This document shows, in pieces, positions 20,145 through 30,450 of a stretch of 32,970 bases of DNA. A model generated the notes under the pieces. That model did not search any database, had not been told where the DNA came from, and worked only from the letters and a program-made list of their open reading frames with translations. The translations under genes were made by a program, and so were the position numbers. The stretch spans positions 1-32,970 of the forward strand of contig NBLL01000032.1 in NCBI GenBank assembly GCA_002084355.1, given 5' to 3'. Origin of the DNA: Bacteroidetes bacterium 4572_128 (lineage in GTDB: Bacteria; Bacteroidota; Bacteroidia; Bacteroidales; 4572-128). Each line of letters starts with the position of its first letter. The first letter of the stretch is position 1.

Positions 20145-21347
20145 ATGCCAAAGATATCGGATAGAGGTATTTTAATGCCAGAGTCAGCAATTCGTAAATT
20201 AGTTCCTTACGCTGAAGAAGCAAAAAAAAGAGGTGTTAAAGTTTACCATTTGAACATAGGTCAACCAGATATAAAAACTCCGGAAATTGCCATAGAAGCA
20301 ATTAAAAATCTTGACAAAAAAGTTATCGAATATAGTCATTCTGCAGGTATAGAAAGTTATAGGCGAGGTCTTGCAAATTACTATAAAAATGTTGGAATAG
20401 ATGTTGAATATTCTGATATTTTGATAACTACAGGCGGTTCAGAAGCAATTTCTTTTGCTTTTTCCACCTGTTTAAATCCCGGAGACGAAATTATAATTCC
20501 AGAGCCTTTTTATACAAACTATAATAGTTTTGCAAAAAATAATGGAGTGAAAATTGTTCCTATAATTTCTAGTATTGAAAGTTGTTTTTCTCTTCCACCT
20601 ATAGAAGAATTTGAAAATTTGATAACAGAAAAAACAAAAGGAATAATTATTTGTAATCCAAATAATCCTACTGGTTATTTATATTCTAAGGAAGAGTTAG
20701 AAACTCTTGCTAAAATAGTAAAAAAATACGATTTATATTTATTTTCTGATGAAGTTTATAGGGAATTTTGTTATGATGGAAATGAGCATTTTTCTGTTAT
20801 GGAACTTCAAGGAATAGAAAATAATGTTGTTTTAGTAGATTCTGTTTCGAAACGTTATAGTGCTTGTGGGGTTCGTATAGGTTGTTTAGTAAGTAGGAAT
20901 AAAGAGATTATTAAAATTGCTTTAAAGTATGCTCAGGCTAGACTTAGTCCACCAGCTCTTGGACAAATTCTTGGTGAAGCAGCCTTAAAAACTCCAAAGA
21001 GTTATTTTGACGAAGTTTATAATGAATATGTTGAAAGGAGAAATTTTATAATCGAAGAATTAAACAAAATAGACGGGGTTTTTTCGCCTATGCCAAAAGG
21101 TGCTTTTTATTCAATTGTAAGATTGCCTGTAGATGATTCAGATAAATTTTGTAGATGGTTACTTGAAGAATTTAGTTACAAAAACCAAACAGTAATGCTT
21201 GCTCCTGCAACAGGTTTTTATTCCAGAGATGGTTTAGGTAAAAATGAAGTTCGTATGGCTTATGTTCTTAAAAAAGAAGATTTGAAAAACGCTGTTAAAG
21301 TTTTAGAAGAAGCTCTAAAATCTTATAAATTAATCAATAATTTATAA
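20145..21347 (+). CDS. PLP-dependent class I/II aminotransferase (aspartate aminotransferase-like)
   Basis: LNIGQPDIKTPE, ITTGGSEAISFAF, PGDEIIIPEPFYTNY, CNPNNPTGYLYSKEEL, SDEVYREFCYDG, VDSVSKRYSACGVRIG. Confidence 0.93.
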   Translation: MPKISDRGILMPESAIRKLVPYAEEAKKRGVKVYHLNIGQPDIKTPEIAIEAIKNLDKKVIEYSHSAGIESYRRGLANYYKNVGIDVEYSDILITTGGSEAISFAFSTCLNPGDEIIIPEPFYTNYNSFAKNNGVKIVPIISSIESCFSLPPIEEFENLITEKTKGIIICNPNNPTGYLYSKEELETLAKIVKKYDLYLFSDEVYREFCYDGNEHFSVMELQGIENNVVLVDSVSKRYSACGVRIGCLVSRNKEIIKIALKYAQARLSPPALGQILGEAALKTPKSYFDEVYNEYVERRNFIIEELNKIDGVFSPMPKGAFYSIVRLPVDDSDKFCRWLLEEFSYKNQTVMLAPATGFYSRDGLGKNEVRMAYVLKKEDLKNAVKVLEEALKSYKLINNL

Positions 21348-21351
21348 AAAA

Positions 21352-21380
21352 AAATTGGAAAGTTTATAACTTTCCAATTT
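21352..21380. terminator. Bidirectional intrinsic terminator
   Basis: Perfect 13-bp stem AAATTGGAAAGTT-TAT-AACTTTCCAATTT with flanking A and T runs, between convergent genes. Confidence 0.85.
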
Positions 21381-21384
21381 TTTT

Positions 21385-22719
21385 TTATATATTTTCACTT
21401 ATAGGTAAATTATAATCTTCTATCATTTTAATATTTAAATCTTCCAGAGCATCTAATATTGGATTATATATTTCTGGAATAATAGGTCTCCAAACTCCTT
21501 TTACTTTAATTTTATTTTCCAAAATCATTTTAACTCCGACTGCAGCTGGCAAAGCAACAGTTCTTGCTACAGAAGTGTTTGTTTTCGGACTACCAAAATC
21601 TAACATGCGAGATTTAATAACTTCTTGTTTTCCATCTGGATAAATGGCTAAAAAAGTATGTTGCATTACAACCATATCTTTTTCGTCTTCTTTAAGCATC
21701 ATTTTATCAATCATCAAATCAGATGTCAATTCAAAAGCTGTATCTTCTTTTCTGTTTATTTTTTCATTACTAAATAAACCTAAAAATTCCATACTTTTTA
21801 TTGCTGTTGCATCTTTTTCAATTTTTAAATAATTAGCAACTTTTTCTTTTATATTATCAGAAGAAGTTTCTCCAATTTGCATTGCTAAGAAATCAGCATA
21901 AGATTTTCCTGAGAAATCAATTTTTTTATCTTTAATTAAATTTAAAATTTTCATTGCGTCAAAAGTTTCACACCAACCTTTAAATCTAAAAGTTCCTCTA
22001 AACATAGTTTTTGTTTCAGGAATTTTATAAATGTCTATATATTCCAAAGAATCGCGATTAGGATAAACTTCTAAATTTCCAATACCAGGAAAATCTACTT
22101 TAAAAACATCTTTAAATAAATTTTCTGTTGGCACATCTGTAACTTTTCCGTGCTTTAAATATTTAGCATTATTATTTCCTGCAAGTACGACACCCTTTGG
22201 ACTCCAAGAAAATTTATATTTAAATGGATTATCAGAATTTTCTTTAGATGGTAAAGCACCACAAATAGAATAAAATTCCTCTACTTTTCCACCTTTTCTA
22301 TGAATGGTTTCAATAATTCTCATGGCTGACATGTGATCTATACCAGGATCCAAACCTAATTCATTTAATATAATTATTCCAGCATCTTTTGCTTTTTTAT
22401 CTAATGCTTGCATTTCTGCTTGTACATAAGAAGTAGTAAGCATATTTCTTTTATGCTTTATACAATAATTTGCAACCATAACATGAAAAGAATAAGGCAG
22501 TAAACTTACTGTCAAATCATTTTCTAAAATGAGCTTTTCTAAGGTTTCTTCGTCAGAAGCTGTCCAGTATAAAGATTTTCCAAGATGATGACCATCTATC
22601 ATAGAATCTGCTTTAGATTTTGTAGGACTTGCAATAGTTACAAAAATTTCATTTTGCAATAAATTTTGAACTATCGGTTTTACAACCATACCTGCACCAA
22701 GAATAAGAACTTTTTTCAT
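21385..22719 (-). CDS. Saccharopine dehydrogenase family protein
   Basis: KKVLILGAGMVVKPIVQNLL, LLPYSFHVMVANYCIKH, LNELGLDPGIDHMSAMRII, YSICGALPSKENSDNPFKYKFSWSPKGVVLAG. Confidence 0.9.
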   Translation of the reverse strand: MKKVLILGAGMVVKPIVQNLLQNEIFVTIASPTKSKADSMIDGHHLGKSLYWTASDEETLEKLILENDLTVSLLPYSFHVMVANYCIKHKRNMLTTSYVQAEMQALDKKAKDAGIIILNELGLDPGIDHMSAMRIIETIHRKGGKVEEFYSICGALPSKENSDNPFKYKFSWSPKGVVLAGNNNAKYLKHGKVTDVPTENLFKDVFKVDFPGIGNLEVYPNRDSLEYIDIYKIPETKTMFRGTFRFKGWCETFDAMKILNLIKDKKIDFSGKSYADFLAMQIGETSSDNIKEKVANYLKIEKDATAIKSMEFLGLFSNEKINRKEDTAFELTSDLMIDKMMLKEDEKDMVVMQHTFLAIYPDGKQEVIKSRMLDFGSPKTNTSVARTVALPAAVGVKMILENKIKVKGVWRPIIPEIYNPILDALEDLNIKMIEDYNLPISENI

Positions 22720-22869
22720 AAAATTTTTATTTGAAAAATTATTTCCTTATAAATTTATTACAAATGTATAAAATATAAAACAATAAAAATTTTTTTTTGT
22801 ATATTTTTTTATTTATTAAAAAATAATTTTTCCATAAAATTGCCAAAATTTTTAATTTTTCTCAAAAAA

Positions 22870-23736
22870 TTATTCATTAGCAATTCTTATTAAATATTCT
22901 CCATAAGGATTTTTATTCAAACCTTTTGCAAGTTCTAATAATTTTTCTTTTGTTATGTATTTTTTTTGAAAAGCGATCTCTTCTAAACAAGCAATTTTTA
23001 AACCTTGTCTGTCTTCTATAGTTGCAACAAAATTAGATGCCTGTAACAAACTTTTATGTGTCCCAGTATCTAACCAAGCCATTCCACGTCCTAATATTTT
23101 TACTTTTAAACGTTTTTCATTTAAAAATAATTTATTTATATCAGTAATTTCTAACTCTCCTCTTTTTGAGGGCTTTAAATTTTTTGCTTTTTTTATAACA
23201 TCATTTGAGTAAAAATAAAGTCCAGTGACAGCATAGTTAGATTTTGGTCTTTCTGGCTTCTCTTCTAAACTCAAAACTTTTCCATTTTCATCAAAATCAA
23301 CAACTCCATATCTTTCTGGATCTTTTACATAATAACCAAATACTATCGCTCCATCTTTCAACTTGGAAGACTCTTCAAGAATTCCAGACATTCCATAGCC
23401 AAAAAATACATTATCACCAAGTATCAAACAAACATTATCATTACCAATAAATTTTTCTCCTATAATAAATGCTTGTGCAAGACCATCTGGCGAAGCTTGT
23501 ATCTCATAACTTATAGAAATACCTAAATCAGAACCATCACCTAATAAATTCTCATATAAATGAATATCATGAGGTGTAGAAATTATTAAAATTTCACGAA
23601 TATTTGATAACATTAAAATTGAAAGCGGATAATAAATCATCGGCTTATCATAAATCGGTAGAATTTGCTTAGAAACACTTTTTGTAATTGGATACAATCT
23701 CGTTCCAGCTCCTCCAGCAAGAATAATTCCTTTCAT
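22870..23736 (-). CDS. rfbA: Glucose-1-phosphate thymidylyltransferase
   Basis: [79 protein letters not shown]. Confidence 0.96.
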   Translation of the reverse strand: MKGIILAGGAGTRLYPITKSVSKQILPIYDKPMIYYPLSILMLSNIREILIISTPHDIHLYENLLGDGSDLGISISYEIQASPDGLAQAFIIGEKFIGNDNVCLILGDNVFFGYGMSGILEESSKLKDGAIVFGYYVKDPERYGVVDFDENGKVLSLEEKPERPKSNYAVTGLYFYSNDVIKKAKNLKPSKRGELEITDINKLFLNEKRLKVKILGRGMAWLDTGTHKSLLQASNFVATIEDRQGLKIACLEEIAFQKKYITKEKLLELAKGLNKNPYGEYLIRIANE

Positions 23737-23760
23737 TTTATTTTTTTTTTTAATTTTTTT

Positions 23761-24067
23761 TTAATTAACAAGAGATAAAACACCTTTTCCACAGCCAGTT
23801 TTCCCATTTTTGATGGAAAAAACTAATCTATAAACAGCAGTTTTTTTACATATAAAATCTATAATTTCATGTATTTCGTGCATTTTTCCCATATTATTTG
23901 TTAATAATATTTTTTCTTTATCATAAAGTATTGCTATTTAATTCAACAATAAAGTCTTTCATAAAAATAGACGACACTCCTATATTTGCTTCGCAATCGC
24001 ATTGTCCATTAGCAATAAAAAAATTTGTAATAGAATGAATAATAATTAAAAAAAAAATTTTTTTCAT
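23761..24067 (-). pseudogene. Small secreted Cys-containing protein, frame broken in the middle
   Basis: Frame 1: MKKIFFLIIIHSITNFFIANGQCDCEANIGVSSIFMKDFIVELNSNTL*. Overlapping frame: ILYDKEKILLTNNMGKMHEIHEIIDFICKKTAVYRLVFSIKNGKTGCGKGVLSLVN*. Total length 307 nt, not a multiple of 3. Confidence 0.5.
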
Positions 24068-24068
24068 T

Positions 24069-24998
24069 TTAAGAACTTGTTAATTGGTTACGGATTTTTT
24101 TTGTTAATTCAACAATTTTTTTCATTTGACCTTTTGGAATATTAATTATACTTTTTTCATTTTGAACGATAATAAACATTCCATTTTCTTCGATAGACTC
24201 AGGTTCACCAACTTCATAAGTTATTTTTATTTTATTAAATTCTATTTCTAATAATTTAAAATTATTAATAAGTTTTTGAACTTGCTCATCTGATTTATAA
24301 TTTTCTAAAATAGATAACAATTCATTAAGAACTAATTTCTGCTCTCCTATCCTTTCTTTTATTTCATGACTTTTAGACTGCTTAACAACCTGAGTAGCAA
24401 GGTAAAGACCTTCTATCCAAACACCAGAAATTAATAAAGCACTCAAACGCCCCCTATCATTTTTTCTTAAATGCTCGTCCATTTTATTAAAACTCGAAAC
24501 AGAAATTTTTATCAAAGCATCTAAATCGTCATTATTCATCGCAAGACGTTTTAGTGTAGAAAAATCAAAAAATTGTCCAACCTTAATGTCTTCAGCGAGG
24601 TCTCTGATAAACGAAATGTAACTAAGAATAGAAGTATTTTTATTATAAATATTCAAATATCCTAAATCTGCAATATAAATTCCTAAAGCTATAGATTTTT
24701 TAAATTCATTATTATAAATGCTTTTATCTTCAACTTGACTTAAATAATCGGTAGAAAAAGGTATGCCTTCTTTTTTTATCAAACTTGCCATTTCGATAGG
24801 CGAAGAAATATTATAAATAATATTTGCCGTTTGATTTTCTTCAATTTCAACACTTTGCTCTTCATAGAGAGAATCGGGAATATAAAAATCGCCATCCTCA
24901 CCTTTTTTCTTATTAGAATTATCCGAACAAGAAAATAAATTTATTATTATAAATAATATAAAAAAATAAAATAAATAAACTCTAAAAATTAATTTCAT
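24069..24998 (-). CDS. Uncharacterised lipoprotein
   Basis: Signal peptide ending in lipobox-like LFSC; 309 aa continuous ORF. Confidence 0.8.
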   Translation of the reverse strand: MKLIFRVYLFYFFILFIIINLFSCSDNSNKKKGEDGDFYIPDSLYEEQSVEIEENQTANIIYNISSPIEMASLIKKEGIPFSTDYLSQVEDKSIYNNEFKKSIALGIYIADLGYLNIYNKNTSILSYISFIRDLAEDIKVGQFFDFSTLKRLAMNNDDLDALIKISVSSFNKMDEHLRKNDRGRLSALLISGVWIEGLYLATQVVKQSKSHEIKERIGEQKLVLNELLSILENYKSDEQVQKLINNFKLLEIEFNKIKITYEVGEPESIEENGMFIIVQNEKSIINIPKGQMKKIVELTKKIRNQLTSS

Positions 24999-25137
24999 AT
25001 ATAAAAAATATAACGTTTTTAATAAAAAAAAATTTTAAATTAATATAAATTTTTTTATTTTAAAATAAAAATTTTTTCAAAAAAACAAAAATTTTTTAAT
25101 TTTAATTTTTTTATTAAAAAAATGTTAATTTTTATAA

Positions 25138-25986
25138 ATGAATATTAAACAATATTTGATTTTTTTATTTTTTGCATTTAATTTTAATATTATTTTTGGA
25201 CAAATTAAAGACTTCGATGAAGAACAATTAAATGCCCATACGAAATTAGTCAGTCAATTTTTTTTACGATTTAATAACGAAGAAAATAAATATAATATAA
25301 AATATAATAAAAACTCTTTGTTTTTTAGAAGCAATTTTGGAAGAAAAAAAATGCTAAAAGAACTTTTTGATAAAGAAAATTTTGAAATTAAAGATACATT
25401 GAAAAATGAATTTATTTCATTTATTACAAATGATGACAATCCATTATTTATAGAATTTTTTAAAAGCAATTGGTTTGCACAAGTAAATACAAATTTTTTA
25501 TATTTTGGAAAAAAAGAAAAAATAATTTTATTTTTTAAATTAGAAACGAAAAATAATGCCTCAAAATGGATTTTAAAAAATGTTTTTTTTGAAAGATATT
25601 ATAAAAGTTTCTATAATTCAGAAAAAGAAGAAAAAAAATTTATATCGCCAATTAGTCACGAATTAGAATTTTTTAACCTAATAAAAATTTTCAAAGATTA
25701 TGAAAATATAGAATATTATACTTCAGATAATTATGAAATAGATTTTTTATCTATTTTTTTATACGATGTAAAAAAAGAAAATTTAAAATTTATAAATATA
25801 GATAATAAAATAAAATTTCATTTTTTTCAAATAAAGGAATGGTATTTTTCGCTATCTTTTTTTAATAGAAAAAATTATAATTCAGGATGGTTAATTTCAG
25901 ATTTAATAAAAATTAATAAAAAAAATAAAAATATTATTTTAAATTTTATCTCCAAAAGCTCTAAAAAAATAAGAAATGAAAAATAA
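25138..25986 (+). CDS. Secreted protein of unknown function
   Basis: Signal-like N-terminus MNIKQYLIFLFFAFNFNIIFGQ; 282 aa ORF. Confidence 0.75.
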   Translation: MNIKQYLIFLFFAFNFNIIFGQIKDFDEEQLNAHTKLVSQFFLRFNNEENKYNIKYNKNSLFFRSNFGRKKMLKELFDKENFEIKDTLKNEFISFITNDDNPLFIEFFKSNWFAQVNTNFLYFGKKEKIILFFKLETKNNASKWILKNVFFERYYKSFYNSEKEEKKFISPISHELEFFNLIKIFKDYENIEYYTSDNYEIDFLSIFLYDVKKENLKFINIDNKIKFHFFQIKEWYFSLSFFNRKNYNSGWLISDLIKINKKNKNIILNFISKSSKKIRNEK

Positions 25987-26034
25987 AAACATTAAAAATT
26001 TCGTACCTTTCAAAATTTTTAATTTCTTTTTCAA

Positions 26035-26303
26035 AAAAATTTTTTTCAAAAAAACGCCAAAATTTTAATGTTTTTTTAATTTCAATTAAAAAAATTTTTC
26101 AAAAATCGTTCAAAATTTTAAGATTTTTTAATTTCTTAATTTCAAAATAAAAAAAATTTTTTTCAAAATTCGTCCAAAATTTCAACATTTTTTAATTTCA
26201 AATAAAAAAAAATTTTTCAAAATTCATCCAAAATTTTAATGTTTTTTAATTTCAAATAAAAAAAAATTTTTTTCAAAATTCGTCCAAAATTTTAATGTTT
26301 TAA
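26035..26303 (-). repeat. Array C: ~5 units of the A-tract/GGACGA repeat, inverted relative to arrays A and B
   Basis: Repeated ttttttaatttcaaataaaaaaaaatttttttcaaaattcgtccaaaattttaatg. Confidence 0.9.
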
Positions 26304-26309
26304 AAAAAT

Positions 26310-26340
26310 AACATTGGAAGTAAAAAAACCTCTAATGTTT
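26310..26340. other. Array-associated imperfect hairpin
   Basis: AACATTGGAAG-taaaaaaa-CCTCTAATGTTT next to array C; resembles the hairpin in array B. Confidence 0.45.
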
Positions 26341-26695
26341 CGACATCATTTTTTTTAAACAAAATTAAACGAAAAATTATAATTTCTCCGTTATTTTTTT
26401 GATTTTGATTTTGATAATGTTTTTTTTATCAAAATCTTATTTGAAATACGTTAAAATAAAAAAAGCACCTCTTATTGAGGATAAATAAGCTTAATTGAGA
26501 TTTCAAATTATAATTCTGTATAATATTTTTTTCATTTTGAAAAAACAATTTCAAATCACCATATTTTCATTTCTTTTTTGTAAAATGTTGATTTTCATTT
26601 AATTTTAAATTAATTTTAAATTTATTTTTTATTTCATAAAAAACCTAAAAATTAAGTTTGTATCTGTTGATTTTTTTTCAAATAGAAAAATATTT

Positions 26696-27820
26696 TTAAT
26701 TTATTCGCACTTCTGTTCCTTCGGAAACATTTATTAAAGCTTGTACGACTAAATTTGTATTTTCAGAAATTCCAGAAAATAATAAAGTTTTTTCGTTTAT
26801 TTTTTCTATTTTAATTTCTTTTTTCTCGAGAACCCCATTTTTTACTATAAAAACTTCATTCGTATTAAAAACCGCATTTCTTGGAATTTCCATAGTATTT
26901 TTTATATCAATATTTTCAAAAACTGCTTTCAAATACATACCTTTATAAAGTTTATTTTTTGCATTAGAATTTAAAGAGATAAAAATACTAATTGCTTGAG
27001 TTTGCTCATCAACGAAATTAGATTTTCTGATGATTTTTCCTTTCCAAAATTTTGTTCCTTTTTCGTTTTCTATTTTTACAAAATTTCCAATTTTTACAAA
27101 ATTTGCATTAGTAATATCTAAAGGAACTTCAAGCTCTAATTTATTTGTTCTAATGATATTTGCAAGACGCGAACCCATATTTGCAACCGAACCAACTTTA
27201 AAAAATACATCTGTAAAAGTGCCATTAAAAGGAGCATATATATTATATCTTTCTAGGATTATTTCTTCTCTTTCTATGGCATAATAATCACTTAAAATGT
27301 TTCTAATGCCAAAGAATATTTTTTCTTGTTTAGAGTGAACTTCTGGCATTTTAGGCATTTTTTTCAAAATATTTATTTCGTAAAAAAACTTCTCCCATTT
27401 TTTAAAACTCTCAGGGTAATCAACTTTTAAATCTGGCAAAATGTTCGCAAGAGAATTTAAAAATTTACTTTTTTGAGATTTTAAAACAAGAATTTTTTCT
27501 TGATTATTTATTTTTAAAAGTAAAGTTCCCTTTTTAAAAGTCTCGCCTTTTTTGAAAGGAATATCGCCTTTCAAAATTTTATCTGCAGGAACCTGAGAAA
27601 TAATATCTATTTCTTCCTTAGATGAAAGTCGCCCGGAAGCAAAAATTTTGCTTTTTATATTTTGGTATTTTACTTTTTCTGTTTGAACATAACGTTTATT
27701 GATTTTAATTATTTTCTTTTTTGATATTGGTTTCATACTTCCCAAAAAATTCATAGAATAATACGAAATAACAAAAATAGAAATAATAGAACCAAGAATT
27801 ATAAATTGTCTTTTTTTCAT
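26696..27820 (-). CDS. Efflux periplasmic adaptor subunit (HlyD/RND membrane-fusion family)
   Basis: KSKIFASGRLSSKEEIDIISQVPADKIL, IYAPFNGTFTDVFFKVGSVANMGSRLANII, KGMYLKAVFE..TMEIPRNAVF. Confidence 0.85.
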   Translation of the reverse strand: MKKRQFIILGSIISIFVISYYSMNFLGSMKPISKKKIIKINKRYVQTEKVKYQNIKSKIFASGRLSSKEEIDIISQVPADKILKGDIPFKKGETFKKGTLLLKINNQEKILVLKSQKSKFLNSLANILPDLKVDYPESFKKWEKFFYEINILKKMPKMPEVHSKQEKIFFGIRNILSDYYAIEREEIILERYNIYAPFNGTFTDVFFKVGSVANMGSRLANIIRTNKLELEVPLDITNANFVKIGNFVKIENEKGTKFWKGKIIRKSNFVDEQTQAISIFISLNSNAKNKLYKGMYLKAVFENIDIKNTMEIPRNAVFNTNEVFIVKNGVLEKKEIKIEKINEKTLLFSGISENTNLVVQALINVSEGTEVRIN

Positions 27821-27910
27821 ATTTATAATAAATTAAAATTATTTCAAAAATATATAAAATTATTTTTTTCGCAATAATTATTTTAATATGATTTTTTATA
27901 AAAAAATTTT

Positions 27911-28125
27911 GGCTCTTAGAACCTTTTTGTGATAGGAGTTTTTTTTATAAAAAATTATGAAAAATTTATGTTTTTTTTCAAAATATTTTTTTAAAATTTT
28001 ATTCCAAATCGTCATTAAAAATGCTTTATAGGATGATGTAACGAAATAATTGTGGACACTTAAATCATAATCTTTTTATTTTTAATAATAAAAAATTTAT
28101 ATTTCATAAAAAAGTTCCAAGAACC
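27911..28125. mobile_element. Non-autonomous MITE-like or decayed IS element, 215 bp, ~24-bp terminal inverted repeats
   Basis: Left GGCTCTTAGAACCTTTTTGTGATA; right (reverse complement) GGTTCTTGGAACTTTTTTATGAAA; 19/24 identical and 4 of 5 differences are transitions. No transposase ORF inside. Confidence 0.55.
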
Positions 28126-28327
28126 AAAAATTAAAAAAAATTTTTTTTAATAAAAAGTCAATTTTTTAATGATTTTAAATTATTAAAAAAAAAATTTTTT
28201 CCAAAAAATGCCAATTTTTTATATAAAATAAAATCATAAAAAAATCTTTAGAATTTGAAATTTAATTCAAATTCAATTTTTTTTTATTTATTGTGAAAAT
28301 TTTTTATTGAAATAATTTTTTTATAAA

Positions 28328-29257
28328 TTGGAAATACATAGAAATTTAAAAGACATAAAATTAAAAAAATCGGTTATAAGTATAGGAACTTTTGACGGTA
28401 TGCATTGCGGACATTTGAAATTAATCAAGCATTTAAATGAAATTGCAAAAAAATATTGCTTAATTTCTGTTTTATTAACTTTTTTTCCACACCCAAGAAT
28501 CGTACTTAAAAAAGATAAAAATTTAAAATTTTTGAGTGATTTAGAAGAAAAAATTTTTTTAATAAAAAAGAAAACAAAAATTGAACATTTATTTATTATT
28601 GAATTTACAAAAGAAATTTATGAAATGTCAGCTCTTGATTTTATTAAAAAAATTCTTTTGAAAAAATTAAATTTAAAATATTTAATTCTGGGACCAGATC
28701 ATCATTTCGGAAAAAATAGAGAAGGAAGTTTTGAAAATTTATTAAAATTTAGTAAAAAACTTGATTTTCAAATGGAAAAAATTTCGTATTTTCAAAAAAA
28801 TAATATTAAAATTAGCTCTTCAAAAATTAGAAATCTCTTATTGAACGGAGACATAAAAACTTCTAATTTTTATCTAAATTATGATTATTTTTTTTCTGGA
28901 AAAGTTATAAAAGGTAAACAAATTGGTAGAAAAATTGGTTTTCCAACTGCAAATATTTCATTAGAAAATGAAAATAAATTAATTCCGAAAAATGGAATTT
29001 ATGGGGTGAAAGTTTTTTATAAAAATCAATTTTACGACGGAATGCTAAATATTGGTCATCGTCCAACTTTGAAGGAAAAAAATAAAATAAAAACCATAGA
29101 AGTGAATATTTTTAATTTTGAAAAAAATATTTATAATGAAAAATTAACAATCTTTTTTAAAAATTGGATACGAGAGGAAAAAAATTTTTCAAGTTTAGAA
29201 GAATTAAAAAGACAATTATTTTCTGATAAAAAACAAATTTTAAATATTTCAAAATGA
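28328..29257 (+). CDS. ribF: Bifunctional riboflavin kinase/FAD synthetase (TTG start)
   Basis: VISIGTFDGMHCGHLKLI, LTFFPHPRIVL, LILGPDHHFGKNREG, ISSSKIRNLLLNGDI, GKQIGRKIGFPTANI, NGIYGVKV, GMLNIGHRPT. Confidence 0.93.
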   Translation: MEIHRNLKDIKLKKSVISIGTFDGMHCGHLKLIKHLNEIAKKYCLISVLLTFFPHPRIVLKKDKNLKFLSDLEEKIFLIKKKTKIEHLFIIEFTKEIYEMSALDFIKKILLKKLNLKYLILGPDHHFGKNREGSFENLLKFSKKLDFQMEKISYFQKNNIKISSSKIRNLLLNGDIKTSNFYLNYDYFFSGKVIKGKQIGRKIGFPTANISLENENKLIPKNGIYGVKVFYKNQFYDGMLNIGHRPTLKEKNKIKTIEVNIFNFEKNIYNEKLTIFFKNWIREEKNFSSLEELKRQLFSDKKQILNISK

Positions 29258-30402
29258 AAAAAATTTTAATATTAATAGATTGGTTTTTACCTGCTTACAA
29301 AGCTGGAGGACCAATACGTTCGGTTGCAAATTTAGTTTTTCATTTGAAAAATAATTTTGAATTTTTCATTATTACTTCTGACAGAGATTTGAATGATGAA
29401 AATCATTTTAAAAATATTATTTTTGATAAATGGATAAAAAATTACGGTATAAATATTTTTTATTTACATAAAAAGAAACTAAATTATCAATTTTTAAAAA
29501 ATTTTCTAAAAAAAGAAAAAATAGATTTTATTTATTTGAATAGTTTTTTTTCTTTTAATTTTACAATTTATCCATTAATTTTATTTAAAATTTTAAATTT
29601 TAGATTAAAAATTATAATGGCAACACGAGGAATGCTATCGCAAAATGCTTTGAAAATAAAATCATCTAAAAAAAAAGTTTTTATATTTTTAGCAAAAAAA
29701 TTTAAAATATTTAATGGATTGACATTTCAAGCATCAACAGAAATTGAAAAAAAAGAAATAATAGAAGTTTTTGGAAAAAAAGTAAATATAAAAGTGGTTT
29801 CTAATTTACCAAGTTTTGTAAAAAAAATTGATAATTTTTCAAAAGAAAAAAACAAAGCAGAATTAAATTTGATTTTTTTATCGAGGATATCTAAGAAAAA
29901 AAATTTGCTTTTTTTTATTAAAATATTAAAAAAATATGTTTTTATAGGGAAAATAAATTTTTTTATTTATGGAAATATAGATGAAAAAAATTATTGGAAT
30001 ATTTGTAAAAAAGAAATCTCTGATATTAAAAAAAATAATATTCAAATTTTTTATAAAGGAAGTATAGAAAATTTTTTAGTTGGCAAACTTTTAAGAAAAT
30101 TTCATTTTTATATTTTACCTACTTTAAATGAAAATTTTGGACATTCAATTTTTGAGGCATTTTCTAATGCTTGTCCATCTATTATCAGTGATGAAACTCC
30201 ATGGAAAAATTTAGAAAATAAAAATATCGGTTGGGATATTTCTTTGAAAGATGAAAAAAAATGGGTCTTTGTAATTCAAAATTGCTTAAATATGGAAGAA
30301 AAAGAATATAATCAAATTTCAAAAAATTCATATGATTTTGCTGTAGATTTTTTTAAAGATGGCAAAATTATTGATAATAATAAATTATTATTTGATAATT
30401 AA
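29254..30402 (+). CDS. Glycosyltransferase (GT-B, GT4-like)
   Basis: MKKILILIDWFLPAYKAGGPIRSVANL, MATRGMLSQNALKIKS, LNLIFLSRISKKKNL, FYILPTLNENFGHSIFEAFSNACPSIISDETPW. Overlaps ribF by 4 nt (ATGA). Confidence 0.9.
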   Translation: MKKILILIDWFLPAYKAGGPIRSVANLVFHLKNNFEFFIITSDRDLNDENHFKNIIFDKWIKNYGINIFYLHKKKLNYQFLKNFLKKEKIDFIYLNSFFSFNFTIYPLILFKILNFRLKIIMATRGMLSQNALKIKSSKKKVFIFLAKKFKIFNGLTFQASTEIEKKEIIEVFGKKVNIKVVSNLPSFVKKIDNFSKEKNKAELNLIFLSRISKKKNLLFFIKILKKYVFIGKINFFIYGNIDEKNYWNICKKEISDIKKNNIQIFYKGSIENFLVGKLLRKFHFYILPTLNENFGHSIFEAFSNACPSIISDETPWKNLENKNIGWDISLKDEKKWVFVIQNCLNMEEKEYNQISKNSYDFAVDFFKDGKIIDNNKLLFDN

Positions 30403-30450
30403 AAAAATATATTATTTTTATCAAAATTTCAAAATTTTATTTTAAAAGAT

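Noticed and set aside
26440-26540. CCTCTTATTGAGG mini-hairpin and nearby ATTTGAAAT inverted repeats
   Set aside because: Short arms in very AT-rich DNA; could be chance or a relic, not enough evidence to call a feature.
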